39,672 nt of DNA, taken from positions 1-39,672 of the forward strand of contig NZ_JAMQAW010000102.1 of NCBI RefSeq assembly GCF_023701525.1. Direction: 5' to 3'. The stretch comes from Streptomyces albipurpureus (GTDB taxonomy: Bacteria > Actinomycetota > Actinomycetes > Streptomycetales > Streptomycetaceae). Under the pieces are notes generated by a model. It saw nothing but the letters and a program-made list of their open reading frames with translations, did no database searches and was not told the DNA's origin. Of the stretch, positions 15,293-22,753 are shown one piece after another (the first letter of the stretch is position 1; every line of letters starts with the position of its first letter). The position numbers and the translations under genes were made by a program.

Positions 15293-17151
15293 CGGCCCTC
15301 CGTTTCCGCTCTCTCGGTGTATCCGGACGCCTGGAGCCGGAAGAGACGCGCATAGGTTCCCGAGCCTTGGACCAGCTCCGCGTGGCGGCCCGACTCGATG
15401 ATCCGGCCCTCGGCGAGCACCACGATCCGGTCGGCCCTGCGCACGGTGCCCAGCCGGTGGGAGATCAGCAGACTGGTGGCGTCCTCGCGGTACGCGCTCA
15501 GTTGCCGATGCACCCGCTGCTCGGCCTCCGGGTCCAGGCCAGCGCTCGGTTCATCGAGGATCAGCAGGTCCCGGCCCTCGCGCATCATCGCGCGCGCCAG
15601 GGCCAGCCGCTGCCACTGCCCTCCGGACAGCGTCATCCCGGCCCCTTCCGCACCCTCGTCTCCCGGCTCGTCGAAGATCCGGGACAGCAGTGTTCCGTAC
15701 CCTTGGGGCAGCGCCGTCACCACGTCGTGCACCTCGGCCCGCCGGGCGGCTGCCATGACCCGATCCATCTCGGTACGGTGCGCGAGGTCGCCGATACCGA
15801 TGTTGTCGGCCGCGGAGAAGTCGTACTCCACGTAGTCCTGGAACACCGCGCTGATGCGATCCCGCAACTCGGCCGGGTCCAGATCGCGGAGATCAACCCC
15901 ATCCCAGCGGATGGCACCCCGGATCGGGTCGTACAGCCGGCAGAGCAGTTTCACCACAGTGGACTTGCCCGCCCCATTGAGCCCGACGAGCGCGAGCGAC
16001 GAGCCGTGGGGGAGCGTGAAACTCACCCCGCGCAGCACCCAAGGTGCCGCTTCGCCATAGCGGAACCAGACATCGTCGAACTCGATCCCCTGACTCAGCT
16101 TCGGTGTGCTCAGCGGAGCGCTTGGCACCGGTAGATCGGGTTCCGTGCGGGTCAGATCCGTGTAGTGCCCGAGGAGCAGCAGCGCCTGGTACGCACCGGT
16201 GCCCTGGAGGATGGTGGCGGTCAGCGCGCCCTGCACTCCCGAGACGGTGGCGATGAAGGCCGACACCTCACCCACGGTGTGTTCTCCCCGGAGGGCACCG
16301 GTGATCATCCAGGCCAGTCCGCCCGCGGCGATGACCGCTCCGAGTGCGCACAGAGGCCCCTGACGCACCAGGGTCCTTCGATCCAGCCGCTCCTCGGCCG
16401 CGTTGATGTGCCGGGTTTCGTGGTGCATCCGCCCCAGCAGAAAGCCACCGAGCCCAAACAGGCGGACCTCTTTGATCGCGGTCAGATCCAGCAGCATCCG
16501 CTGGTAGAAGAGCTGCCGGCGATTGCGGGGGCTGATCGAGTACATCAGCCGCGCCCGCTCCCTGCTCAGGGAGAGCTCCACCGCCAGCGCGGGCAGCGCG
16601 GCGACCACCGTGATGACGGTCATCAGGGGGGAGACGGTGGCGAGCACGGCGATCAGGGACACCACGGTGAGGAACTGCTGGACGACGGCGAAGAGCGACA
16701 TCGTGATCCGGTCAGGTGCGGAGAAGGCGGCGTCCTGCGCCAGCCGCATTCGGTCCAGGAAGGCCGGGGACTCAAATCTGCTGAGTCCGATGAAACGATT
16801 CACCGCGCCATAGAGTTGATCTTGAACCAGAAGGATGATGCCGCGCTGAAGTCGCGAGCGCGCGTAGTCGGAGACTCCTGGCAGCAGCGCGTACAGCGTG
16901 GTCAGTACCCCCAGCGTGGCCACCAGGGGCAGGGCGGCGGGGCCATGGAGTCCCTCGCCGGGTGCGATGCGGTCGAGGACCTTCATCGTGCAGAGGGTGA
17001 TTCCCGCGGGCAGCAGCCCCTGGGCGATGGTCAGCAGCAGAAAGGCGAGACAACTGCCCGGTCCCGCCCGCCAGGTCAGCGCCATCGCCTCGACGGTGCG
17101 GCGGATGAGATCCCGCCGGCCGCCGGAGGTGTCCAGGGCGTGCGGGGTCAT
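15286..17151 (-). CDS. ABC exporter (fused membrane and ATPase domains)
   Basis: A 621-residue half-transporter with an N-terminal six-helix domain and a C-terminal ATPase. The ATPase has Walker A GLNGAGKST, Q-loop AVFQDYVEYDF, signature TLSGGQWQRLALARA, Walker B LLILDEPSAGLDPEAEQRV and switch ISHRLG. There is no N-terminal C39 peptidase domain, so cleavage of cargo must come from another protein, probably the adjacent S26 protease. It starts inside the TlpA stop (ATGA) and overlaps the protease start. Its likely cargo is the cysteine-rich peptide encoded upstream. Other cargo cannot be excluded. Confidence 0.88.
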   Translation of the reverse strand: MTPHALDTSGGRRDLIRRTVEAMALTWRAGPGSCLAFLLLTIAQGLLPAGITLCTMKVLDRIAPGEGLHGPAALPLVATLGVLTTLYALLPGVSDYARSRLQRGIILLVQDQLYGAVNRFIGLSRFESPAFLDRMRLAQDAAFSAPDRITMSLFAVVQQFLTVVSLIAVLATVSPLMTVITVVAALPALAVELSLSRERARLMYSISPRNRRQLFYQRMLLDLTAIKEVRLFGLGGFLLGRMHHETRHINAAEERLDRRTLVRQGPLCALGAVIAAGGLAWMITGALRGEHTVGEVSAFIATVSGVQGALTATILQGTGAYQALLLLGHYTDLTRTEPDLPVPSAPLSTPKLSQGIEFDDVWFRYGEAAPWVLRGVSFTLPHGSSLALVGLNGAGKSTVVKLLCRLYDPIRGAIRWDGVDLRDLDPAELRDRISAVFQDYVEYDFSAADNIGIGDLAHRTEMDRVMAAARRAEVHDVVTALPQGYGTLLSRIFDEPGDEGAEGAGMTLSGGQWQRLALARAMMREGRDLLILDEPSAGLDPEAEQRVHRQLSAYREDATSLLISHRLGTVRRADRIVVLAEGRIIESGRHAELVQGSGTYARLFRLQASGYTERAETEGRC

Positions 17152-17678
17152 GCCGCGACCATGTCTTCCAGCGGTCGGGCGCCCGCTTCGGCATGGGTGA
17201 CGATGCCATCGGCGTCGACCAGGACGGTCGTGGGTGTGGCGGATATCCGGAACGCGGCGCTCAGTTCACCGGGGAAGGGCTCCACGACCAGACTCGCCAC
17301 CCCGGCCAGCGGCTCGGTCAACTCCTCCGCATCGGATACCTCCCCGACGACGACCACGATCATTCGATCGGCTGCGAGACCGGTCGACCTGGCGTGTGCC
17401 ACCAGATGGGGGACGAGCGCGGGACAGGCCGGACAGTTCGTGGACAGAAAGGCCAGGACGGCGGGCCGTCCGGTGAGGTCCGCCCGGCTGATGCCCCGGC
17501 CGGAGAGCGTGGTGGTGGCGAAGTCCGGCAGTTCCTGGCCGGGGCGAGGCCCGCTCTCCAGGGGCCTGTTCCGCTCCTCTTCCTGTCGGCGCAGCCGTCG
17601 GATCACCGCGGTGAGCAGCAACAGGTTGACTAAGCCGAGCGCTCCGACGAGTACCAGGCCGGCAACGACGAAAGCCAT
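17148..17678 (-). CDS. TlpA-like thioredoxin-fold protein
   Basis: A 176-residue membrane-anchored redoxin. One helix (VVAGLVLVGALGLVNLLLL) leads to a thioredoxin fold with the redox motif C82-P-A-C85 in STNCPACPALVP and the cis-proline loop ISATPTTVLVDADG. It resembles MauD/TlpA proteins, which form or isomerise disulfides in exported, cysteine-rich partners. Here the obvious partner is the eight-cysteine peptide at 18469-18711. A MauE-type electron-transfer partner, common beside such genes, was not recognised. The gene is coupled to the exporter by ATGA. Confidence 0.85.
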   Translation of the reverse strand: MAFVVAGLVLVGALGLVNLLLLTAVIRRLRRQEEERNRPLESGPRPGQELPDFATTTLSGRGISRADLTGRPAVLAFLSTNCPACPALVPHLVAHARSTGLAADRMIVVVVGEVSDAEELTEPLAGVASLVVEPFPGELSAAFRISATPTTVLVDADGIVTHAEAGARPLEDMVAA

Positions 17679-17783
17679 CTTTCAACTCCAGTTGAACGGG
17701 TGCGGGTGGGAGCCACCGGGGACGGGCGTGGAGGATCGCGCGCACGCTGAGAACGGGAGGGCCCGCTGTCCTCGCGCGCCGGA

Positions 17784-18386
17784 TCAGGATTCAGGTCTGC
17801 TGCGGCGGTCGCGAAAGCCACCGGGGGTGGCCGACGAGGTGCCGCACGTCCCTGGTCGGCATCGCCGCGCGGCGATCAGAACGTGTTCGCGCGGGGAGAC
17901 GGGTCTTCCGCGGCGGGTCCGACCGCCGCGGCGGGGAACTGGGCCGTCTGGCGTCGAGGCCCTGGCGGGGCGCCCGGTGGCGCGGGCAGAGAACGTCTCG
18001 TGGTGCGTCCCGGCCAGGTGCGGGGGAGTGCCGGGGGCATCGCGGTGATCAGAGGGCCCGACGAGGGGTACGCGCGGCAACGCGGTCGATGCCAGCGCCG
18101 GGGAATCGACCTGGCGGGGTCGCGGCGGCCCTGGTGGGGGAGCGACCGGCGCTCCCGGCGACCGGGCCGGCAGTCCCCGCGATCGGCGGCCCGACCTCGG
18201 CGGCACAGTCATGGGAGGTCTTCGCGACTGCGTCAGGTGAACGTCGGGCTGACCGTGTGCACGCCTGGCCTCGGCCGCGCGCAGACGGGTGAGGGGTGTC
18301 AGTGGAAAGAGGGGCTGTACGTGCGATGGCACCGGCTGCCGCCCCCGCCGGCTACTGGCTGACCACAGCCGGACCGCATCCGGCAT
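17784..18386 (-). CDS. Doubtful Arg/Pro-rich ORF within the peptide cassette
   Basis: A 200-codon open frame beginning with ATG 18386. AAAGGAG lies just upstream, one of the best ribosome sites in the window. It occupies the place between peptide and TlpA genes where related cassettes could carry a MauE gene, but I find no transmembrane helix or known domain. The product is very rich in Arg, Pro and Ser. My rough count by hand gives about 77% GC at third positions and about 70% at second positions, unlike normal Streptomyces genes. It could be a novel fast-evolving protein, a decayed gene, or non-coding leader with a chance frame. Confidence 0.3.
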   Translation of the reverse strand: MPDAVRLWSASSRRGRQPVPSHVQPLFPLTPLTRLRAAEARRAHGQPDVHLTQSRRPPMTVPPRSGRRSRGLPARSPGAPVAPPPGPPRPRQVDSPALASTALPRVPLVGPSDHRDAPGTPPHLAGTHHETFSARATGRPARASTPDGPVPRRGGRTRRGRPVSPREHVLIAARRCRPGTCGTSSATPGGFRDRRSRPES

Positions 18387-18418
18387 ACCACTCCTTTCGA
18401 ACCTCGCTCCGCGTACCG

Positions 18419-18462
18419 GTGCCGGCCCGCTCCGCTCGGACACCGCCGAAGCGGGCCGGCAC
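18419..18462. terminator. Hairpin just after the peptide gene
   Basis: A perfect 13-bp stem (GTGCCGGCCCGCT with AGCGGGCCGGCAC) and an 18-nt loop, starting 6 nt downstream of the peptide stop codon on the minus strand. It has no U-tract. A leaky terminator here would give more precursor message than maturation-gene message, a usual arrangement in peptide operons. Confidence 0.65.
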
Positions 18463-18468
18463 TCGCTC

Positions 18469-18711
18469 CTAGCACCAACCCGTGTGTCGCCAGGCGGAGC
18501 AGTAGGGCTGGGTGCAGTGGTAGCAGCAGCGCTCGAACCGGCGTAAACCGTATTTGCAGTCGTACTCCTTGTACGAAGGGCAGCCGGTGGCGCAGCTTGC
18601 GGCCTGTGCCTCCGCCTCGGGTACGAATTTGCTCAGTAGTGCATCGCCGATCTTCCTCAGGGCGTTCACAGGGTCCCTCTCATCGGAGATGAAGCGTGTG
18701 AAGTGGATCAC
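18469..18711 (-). CDS. Cysteine-rich precursor peptide
   Basis: An 80-residue peptide in two parts. Residues 1-37 form a charged, amphipathic leader without a hydrophobic signal core (ALRKIGDALLSKFVP) ending in PEAEAQA. Residues 38-80 hold eight cysteines at 40, 44, 52, 62, 63, 66, 71 and 80, enough for four disulfides, plus aromatic residues; the last residue is Cys80. A-Q-A before Ala38 fits an Ala-X-Ala protease site. I do not recognise the family. The start is GTG 18711; the ribosome site is poor (AGG nine bases upstream), with a stronger AGGAG farther up beside a non-standard ATT. Genes downstream on the same strand supply a redoxin, exporter and protease, which suggests a secreted disulfide-rich peptide. 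Its activity is unknown. Confidence 0.72.
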   Translation of the reverse strand: MIHFTRFISDERDPVNALRKIGDALLSKFVPEAEAQAASCATGCPSYKEYDCKYGLRRFERCCYHCTQPYCSAWRHTGWC

Positions 18712-18747
18712 TGGACTAGACCTATTCGCAATGTGCTCCTGCTATTT

Positions 18748-18761
18748 GTGACTCGGGTCAC
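18748..18761. promoter_or_regulatory. Palindrome GTGAC-TCGG-GTCAC
   Basis: A perfect 5+5 bp inverted repeat in the divergent region between the peptide gene (minus) and the kinase gene (plus), in a locally AT-richer stretch. It may be an operator for the peptide cassette. No regulator is assigned. Confidence 0.35.
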
Positions 18762-18969
18762 ATTCCGTTTGTGTGCCTTCGTGGGCAGCTCTCGCTCCCC
18801 ATGTCCTATGAGCGCCAAAGTGGCAGAATCGGCCCTGGCGGGCGCCGTCCGCCGCCGGGCCCGAGGTGATGCTGCTCATCGCGTGCCGACCGGCCCCCAC
18901 GACACCAGGGACGATGCGACCCGTGCGAGCACCTGCCCCCCTCCGCTCGGCAACTCCAGGCGGCGCCCG

Positions 18970-20130
18970 GTGAGCACCTACCGCGACTTCGCGCACCGCG
19001 GCTCCGCCCGTGCCACCGTTCTGCGCACCGTCGGCACCCGTGAGCGCCGCTCCCACCTCACGGCACCGCGCGTGCCCACCGTCGGCATCGACATCGGCGG
19101 TACGAAGGTGATGGCGGGCGTCGTCGACGCGGACGGGGTGATCCTGGAGAAGCTCCGCACCGAGACCCCCGACAAGTCCAAGAGCCCCAAGGTCGTCGAG
19201 GACACCATCTGCGAACTCGTCCTCGACCTCTCCGACCGCCACGATGTGCACGCGGTGGGCATCGGAGCGGCCGGCTGGGTCGACGCCGACCGCTCCAAAG
19301 TCCTCTTCGCACCCCACCTCGCCTGGCGCAACGAACCCCTGCGCGATGCGCTCTCCGCACGCCTCGCCGTCCCCGTGCTGGTGGACAACGACGCCAACAC
19401 CGCGGCCTGGGCCGAATGGCGCTTCGGCGCCGGCCGGGGCGAAGACCATCTGGTGATGATCACCCTGGGTACCGGTATCGGCGGCGCCATTCTGGAGGAT
19501 GGACAGGTCAAACGAGGCAAGTACGGGGTCGCCGGCGAGTTCGGGCATATGCAGGTGGTGCCCGGGGGGCATCGTTGCCCCTGCGGCAACCGAGGCTGCT
19601 GGGAGCAGTACAGCTCGGGAAACGCGCTGGTCCGCGAGGCCCGCGAGCTGGCCGCTGCGGACTCGCCCGTCGCCCACTCCCTGATCGACCGGGTCGGCGG
19701 CAACATCGGTGACATCACCGGCCCGCTCATCACCGAGCTGGCCCGGGAGGGCGACGCCATGTGCGTCGAGTTGTTCCAGGACATCGGCCAGTGGCTCGGC
19801 GTGGGCATCGCCAATCTGGCCGCCGCCCTCGACCCGTCCTGCTTTGTCATCGGCGGCGGCGTCAGCGCCGCCGACGACCTGCTCATCGGCCCCGCTCGGG
19901 ACGCCTTCCGCCGCCATCTCACCGGCCGCGGCTACCGCCCGGAGGCCCGTATCGCCAAGGCGGAGCTGGGTCCCGAAGCCGGCATGGTGGGGGCCGCGGA
20001 TCTGGCCCGGCTGGTCGCCCGCCGCTTCCGCCGCGCCAACCGGAGGCGGGTGGAACGCCATGAGCGCTATGAGCGGTACGCCCAGGCCCTCCGCAACTCC
20101 ACATCGGTGCGCCCCACCCCGGAGCCCTAG
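18970..20130 (+). CDS. ROK-family sugar kinase (glucokinase-like)
   Basis: A 386-residue kinase. The ATP-binding motif is GIDIGGTKVMAG (residues 39-50), the catalytic Asp is D141 in VDNDANTAAW, LGTGIGGAI follows, and the zinc site uses H193 (EFGHMQV) with C203, C205 and C210 in CPCGNRGCWEQ. This CxCGxxGCxE motif defines ROK kinases, and the product is probably a 6-phosphorylated sugar; glucose is the commonest substrate. There is an N-terminal extension of about 35 residues before the fold. GTG 18970 is preferred because the sequence upstream has a poor composition. It probably serves the sugar importer at 11697-14715, from which the cysteine-rich peptide cassette separates it. Confidence 0.9.
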   Translation: MSTYRDFAHRGSARATVLRTVGTRERRSHLTAPRVPTVGIDIGGTKVMAGVVDADGVILEKLRTETPDKSKSPKVVEDTICELVLDLSDRHDVHAVGIGAAGWVDADRSKVLFAPHLAWRNEPLRDALSARLAVPVLVDNDANTAAWAEWRFGAGRGEDHLVMITLGTGIGGAILEDGQVKRGKYGVAGEFGHMQVVPGGHRCPCGNRGCWEQYSSGNALVREARELAAADSPVAHSLIDRVGGNIGDITGPLITELAREGDAMCVELFQDIGQWLGVGIANLAAALDPSCFVIGGGVSAADDLLIGPARDAFRRHLTGRGYRPEARIAKAELGPEAGMVGAADLARLVARRFRRANRRRVERHERYERYAQALRNSTSVRPTPEP

Positions 20131-20375
20131 CGCTGCCACACCACCGGCGGCTTCCCGAGTGCACCGGGGCGCCCGCAGCCATGGAGGGGAGCGGGGCGTG
20201 CGCTCGCGTAGATGTCTTCACCCAAGCGCCGGTCGGTCTCGGCGAGCTCCCAGCCAACGGCCGCGCCGCCCCACCGGGCTCAGGGGCCTTCCGGCGGCCC
20301 CTCGGGTGGCGTCCCGCCGCCCCCTACCGCTCGGGAATCGAAGAGTCCGCTTCCATGCCCCCTGCTGGGGGCCCG

Positions 20376-20381
20376 TACACT
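20376..20381 (+). promoter_or_regulatory. Possible -10 element before 20417 gene
   Basis: TACACT at 20376-20381 with TTCCAT at 20351-20356 (19-bp spacing) forms a weak promoter candidate. The region 20131-20375 otherwise shows nothing recognisable. Confidence 0.25.
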
Positions 20382-20416
20382 TCAGTTCCGATCGAGCACC
20401 CCCAGGAACCCACGTC

Positions 20417-20992
20417 ATGACCGTGCCCCGCCAGCCCACGTCCCCGGACGAGAGCTTCCGCCCCCCCGAGGGCAGGCGGCATATGCTCCTCCGCCGCTGG
20501 CTGACCGCGATCATCATCGTGCTCCTGGTGGGCATCCCGGCCGGCTATCTGGTGATCTCCGCGGAGCAGAGCCGCGACAGCGGGCGCGACAAGGCAACCG
20601 AGTCCTCGGCACAGGGGCTGCGCGACAGTTGGCCGTCCCAGATGAAGCGGCGCATCTTCGAGGTGCCCATCCCGCCGAAATCCAAGAAGGTCGCCTACTT
20701 CGAAACCAGCAACTGGAAGACCAGTCGACTGTATGTGCAGTTCAACACCACCGCGGAGGGTCTTGACCTCTTCCTGGAAGGCGTCGGCACCAGCCGGGCC
20801 GAGCTCCTCTACGGTGAGATCACCATCGGGTCGCGAGATGCCCGGACGGTCGGTTGGAACTTCACCTCCGAGAAGATCTGGGCCGGTGCCACCCATGACC
20901 AGAGCAGGCCGCGACCCAGCCTGGACATCACGGTCGACCTGACCAATTCCAGCCACCCCAGGGTGTATGTCGTCTCCCAAACCACCCCTTAA
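20417..20992 (+). CDS. Conserved membrane-anchored protein, unknown function
   Basis: A 191-residue protein with a short Pro-rich head, one transmembrane helix (LTAIIIVLLVGIPAGYLVIS) and an extracytoplasmic domain rich in beta-strand-like segments (SRLYVQFNTTAEGLDLFL, VTIGSRDA-like stretch, RVYVVSQTTP end). I recall similar Streptomyces proteins of unknown function but cannot name a domain. ATG 20417 has AGGAA at 20403-20407. It follows the kinase by 286 bp and is closed by a strong hairpin, so it is probably a single-gene unit. Confidence 0.75.
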   Translation: MTVPRQPTSPDESFRPPEGRRHMLLRRWLTAIIIVLLVGIPAGYLVISAEQSRDSGRDKATESSAQGLRDSWPSQMKRRIFEVPIPPKSKKVAYFETSNWKTSRLYVQFNTTAEGLDLFLEGVGTSRAELLYGEITIGSRDARTVGWNFTSEKIWAGATHDQSRPRPSLDITVDLTNSSHPRVYVVSQTTP

Positions 20993-21047
20993 CACCCTTG
21001 CGGCGGACCGTAGAAGACGGCTGCGGGCTGCGAGCGATGCCGCCTTC

Positions 21048-21079
21048 CGGGCCGCGGCTCGCCAGGGGACCGCGGCCCG
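21048..21079. terminator. Hairpin terminator after 20417-20992
   Basis: CGGGCCGCGG and CCGCGGCCCG form a perfect 10-bp stem with a 12-nt loop, 56 nt after the stop codon. Confidence 0.65.
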
Positions 21080-21127
21080 TCGCACCGCGATTAGTCCCGG
21101 TAGCGCAAACTCACTACCGTGGAGCGG

Positions 21128-21388
21128 GTGAGTGAGACGCAGACTCCCCCCAACGAACAGAACCCCACCGGTGAGCAGGCTTCTGCTGACGCCTGGATAG
21201 CGGACGGCGGTCGGACTCCCTTCGACGGGCAGCTTCCCGCCGCCGGACAGGCGCCACCCGAAGTGGTTCCCGATGCCTCCGTGACGACACAGAACTCCCC
21301 GCAGACGCTCCAGTACCGGATCGACGGCGCGGAGGACGCGCCCGTGCTCATCCTGGGGCCGTCCCTCGGGACGACCTGGCATAGGTAG
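21128..21388 (+). pseudogene. pcaD: 3-oxoadipate enol-lactonase, 5' fragment
   Basis: The 86-codon frame has a variable Gln/Pro/Ala-rich head and then LQYRIDGAEDAPVLILGPSL followed by GTTWH, the N-terminal strand and oxyanion loop of the alpha/beta-hydrolase PcaD (also the first half of PcaL fusions) from the protocatechuate branch of the beta-ketoadipate pathway. Intact relatives run about 250 residues or more and continue with MWD after TTWH. Here the frame meets TAG two codons after TTW, and downstream sequence no longer matches. The catalytic Ser, Asp and His are absent, so the product cannot work. The start is GTG 21128; GTG 21119 is an alternative. The break marks the junction with the accessory region. 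Confidence 0.75.
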
Positions 21389-21960
21389 TGCATCGCGTCC
21401 TGTGTGATCCAGTTGGTCCAATTCGGTCGCGTAGGTCCAGGTCGGAGCCTGACGTCCCGGGGGAATCCGGCCAGTCTGTGAGATCTGTGTGAGAGATTGA
21501 GAGCCGCTTGTAGCAGCAGATGGCGGCGGCGAGGCCAAGAAGACCATCACCTGACAGTGAGGATTAGTAATGGCATCGCCCGGAGGTCTGACTCTTCCCC
21601 TGACTGATGCTTCGGTTGTCCTTCGCGGGAGTCGTCGGCCTGGCGGGTGACCGGTCGGCGCGGATGATCCTGGGCGCCCCCGCCCGCAGGGGGCGCCCAG
21701 CGGATCCGGCATGGCACGTGGGCCCGTCGGGCTTGTCACTGCTGGGTCTGGTCGGTTCTCTCAGCAGAGTGGCGGGATGGACAGCGACGAGGTGCCTCAA
21801 GCTGGTTGGTGACCTGCGTGCGGCTCTCGGAGAGTTCCCTAGTCACGACGTATTCAAGCGTCGAGGAAGGCCGATGTACCCGTCCTGACCGACGAACTCT
21901 CTGTGCGCAGCCGACGAACCACTGCCGCCCGTCTGACCCTGGCCCAACCTGCCGGCCGAT
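21389..21960. other. Junction region with degenerate sequence
   Basis: I see no intact gene. On the minus strand, about 21510-21560 reads GLLGLAAAICCYKRL, which resembles the C-terminal end of IS5-type transposases, but the match is too short to be firm. A perfect 12-bp hairpin lies at 21670-21700. The rest is unrecognised. Confidence 0.4.
21670..21700. terminator. Perfect hairpin in the junction region
   Basis: CTGGGCGCCCCC and GGGGGCGCCCAG pair perfectly over 12 bp around a 7-nt loop. It looks like a transcription terminator that has lost its gene. Confidence 0.5.
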
Positions 21961-21964
21961 GGCC

Positions 21965-22365
21965 GTCACACGTCGGCCTGGATCCCGGCCGACGAGTTGC
22001 ACGGTGAAGTGAGGGCTGAGGCATGGGTCGCCGAACTCGACTGGGGCCTTATCGCCTGAGGTCGACGGGGAAGCGGCCGGTCGACCTCAGGAAACGTCCG
22101 CATCCAGGAGATCAGTTGAAGATCACGGACGCGGACGGCAACACGCCAGACCGTCCGATTGCGGGACTCGAACTCCGTCACCGGCTGTGGTCCCGCGCGG
22201 AGGGCCGTAGCCGGGGCCGCCGGGCGACGGGGCTGCGGAACTTGCTCCTGCACGGCACCCGCCCGCAAGTGGACCTGGCTGGAGATCCTCCAGATCCCTC
22301 TCGAACTACTGGCTTGGGTGCCCATGCCCGCCCTGACCGGTCAACCCGGAGCTGCTAGAGCGCCG
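21965..22365 (+). pseudogene. IS1380-family transposase remnant
   Basis: Three frames together recover a transposase of the IS1380 type. SAWIPADELHGEVRAEAWVA is followed by a stop. RKRPHPGDQLKITDADGN is in a second frame, then LELRHRLW...GLRNLLLHG. WTWLEILQIPLELLAWVPM and PALTGQP are in a third. These segments are in the same order as in intact IS1380 transposases, where they form the C-terminal half. The N-terminal half and the left end of the element are missing, and there are at least two frameshifts and stops, so it is inactive. Confidence 0.7.
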
Positions 22366-22433
22366 CACCTCATCTACAAGCCGTTGCGTAATAGTTGTGA
22401 CAGCGACCTACAGACGCATATTCCTCAATCTCG

Positions 22434-22499
22434 CTAACCTCGGTCTTTCATGCATCCCCGGCAGGGCACTGCCGGGGATGCATGAAAGACCGAGGTTAG
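22434..22499. repeat. Perfect 31-bp inverted repeat with 4-nt loop
   Basis: Arms 22434-22464 and 22469-22499 are exact reverse complements around GGCA. The outer sequence CTAACCTCGGTCTTTCATGC resembles IS1380 terminal repeats as I remember them, and the transposase remnant lies just to the left. It may be two IS ends joined head to head, or a terminator: the stop codon of the minus-strand gene to the right lies inside the right arm. Confidence 0.9.
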
Positions 22500-22753
22500 G
22501 CCCGGGCAGCATTGTATTCTGGCTCTCCACTGTCAAGCACACGTAGCAGGGACGCGGTGACCACACGAGTTGAGCAGCCAACCTTGAGTACCCGACAGGG
22601 GAACTCGCCCCGACGGGCCAGTTCATAGCCCTTCGCCCGCGAAAACCCCAATGCCTTCGATGCGTCCGCGATGCTTCCTGTTCCGTCCCACGTAGCTCGA
22701 ATGCGTGCGGGACTGTACTGCGATTCCGTTAGCTCGGCGGTCTCTTGTCGCAA
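22496..22753 (-). CDS. Small excisionase-like HTH protein
   Basis: An 85-residue DNA-binding protein. The helix-turn-helix core is IADASKALGFSRAKGYELAR followed by RGEFPCRVLKVG and a final strand, the pattern of MerR/excisionase-type proteins of actinobacterial integrated elements. They usually assist a site-specific recombinase or repress transcription. The start chosen is TTG 22753, with CTGGAG 7 nt upstream. Longer readings add Cys/Ser/His-rich sequence unlike a real protein. No intact integrase is beside it, only fragments. Its stop codon lies in the 31-bp inverted repeat, which may terminate its transcript. Confidence 0.7.
   Translation of the reverse strand: MRQETAELTESQYSPARIRATWDGTGSIADASKALGFSRAKGYELARRGEFPCRVLKVGCSTRVVTASLLRVLDSGEPEYNAARA

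Noticed and set aside
18289..18546. Plus-strand frame opposite the cysteine-rich peptide gene
   Set aside because: It has a few cysteines but lacks a ribosome site and continues as antisense of the peptide; the minus-strand reading is better placed with the cassette.
14828..18711. Lanthipeptide or lasso-peptide cluster
   Set aside because: No LanB/LanC/LanM, radical SAM, B1/B2 protease or asparagine-synthetase-like cyclase gene is present; the gene set points to disulfide chemistry only.
20324..21739. 471-codon minus-strand frame opposite the 20417 gene and the pcaD fragment
   Set aside because: Composition is Arg/Gly/Pro-rich, it is antisense to a better gene, and it has no recognisable domain except a doubtful transposase-like scrap in a different frame.
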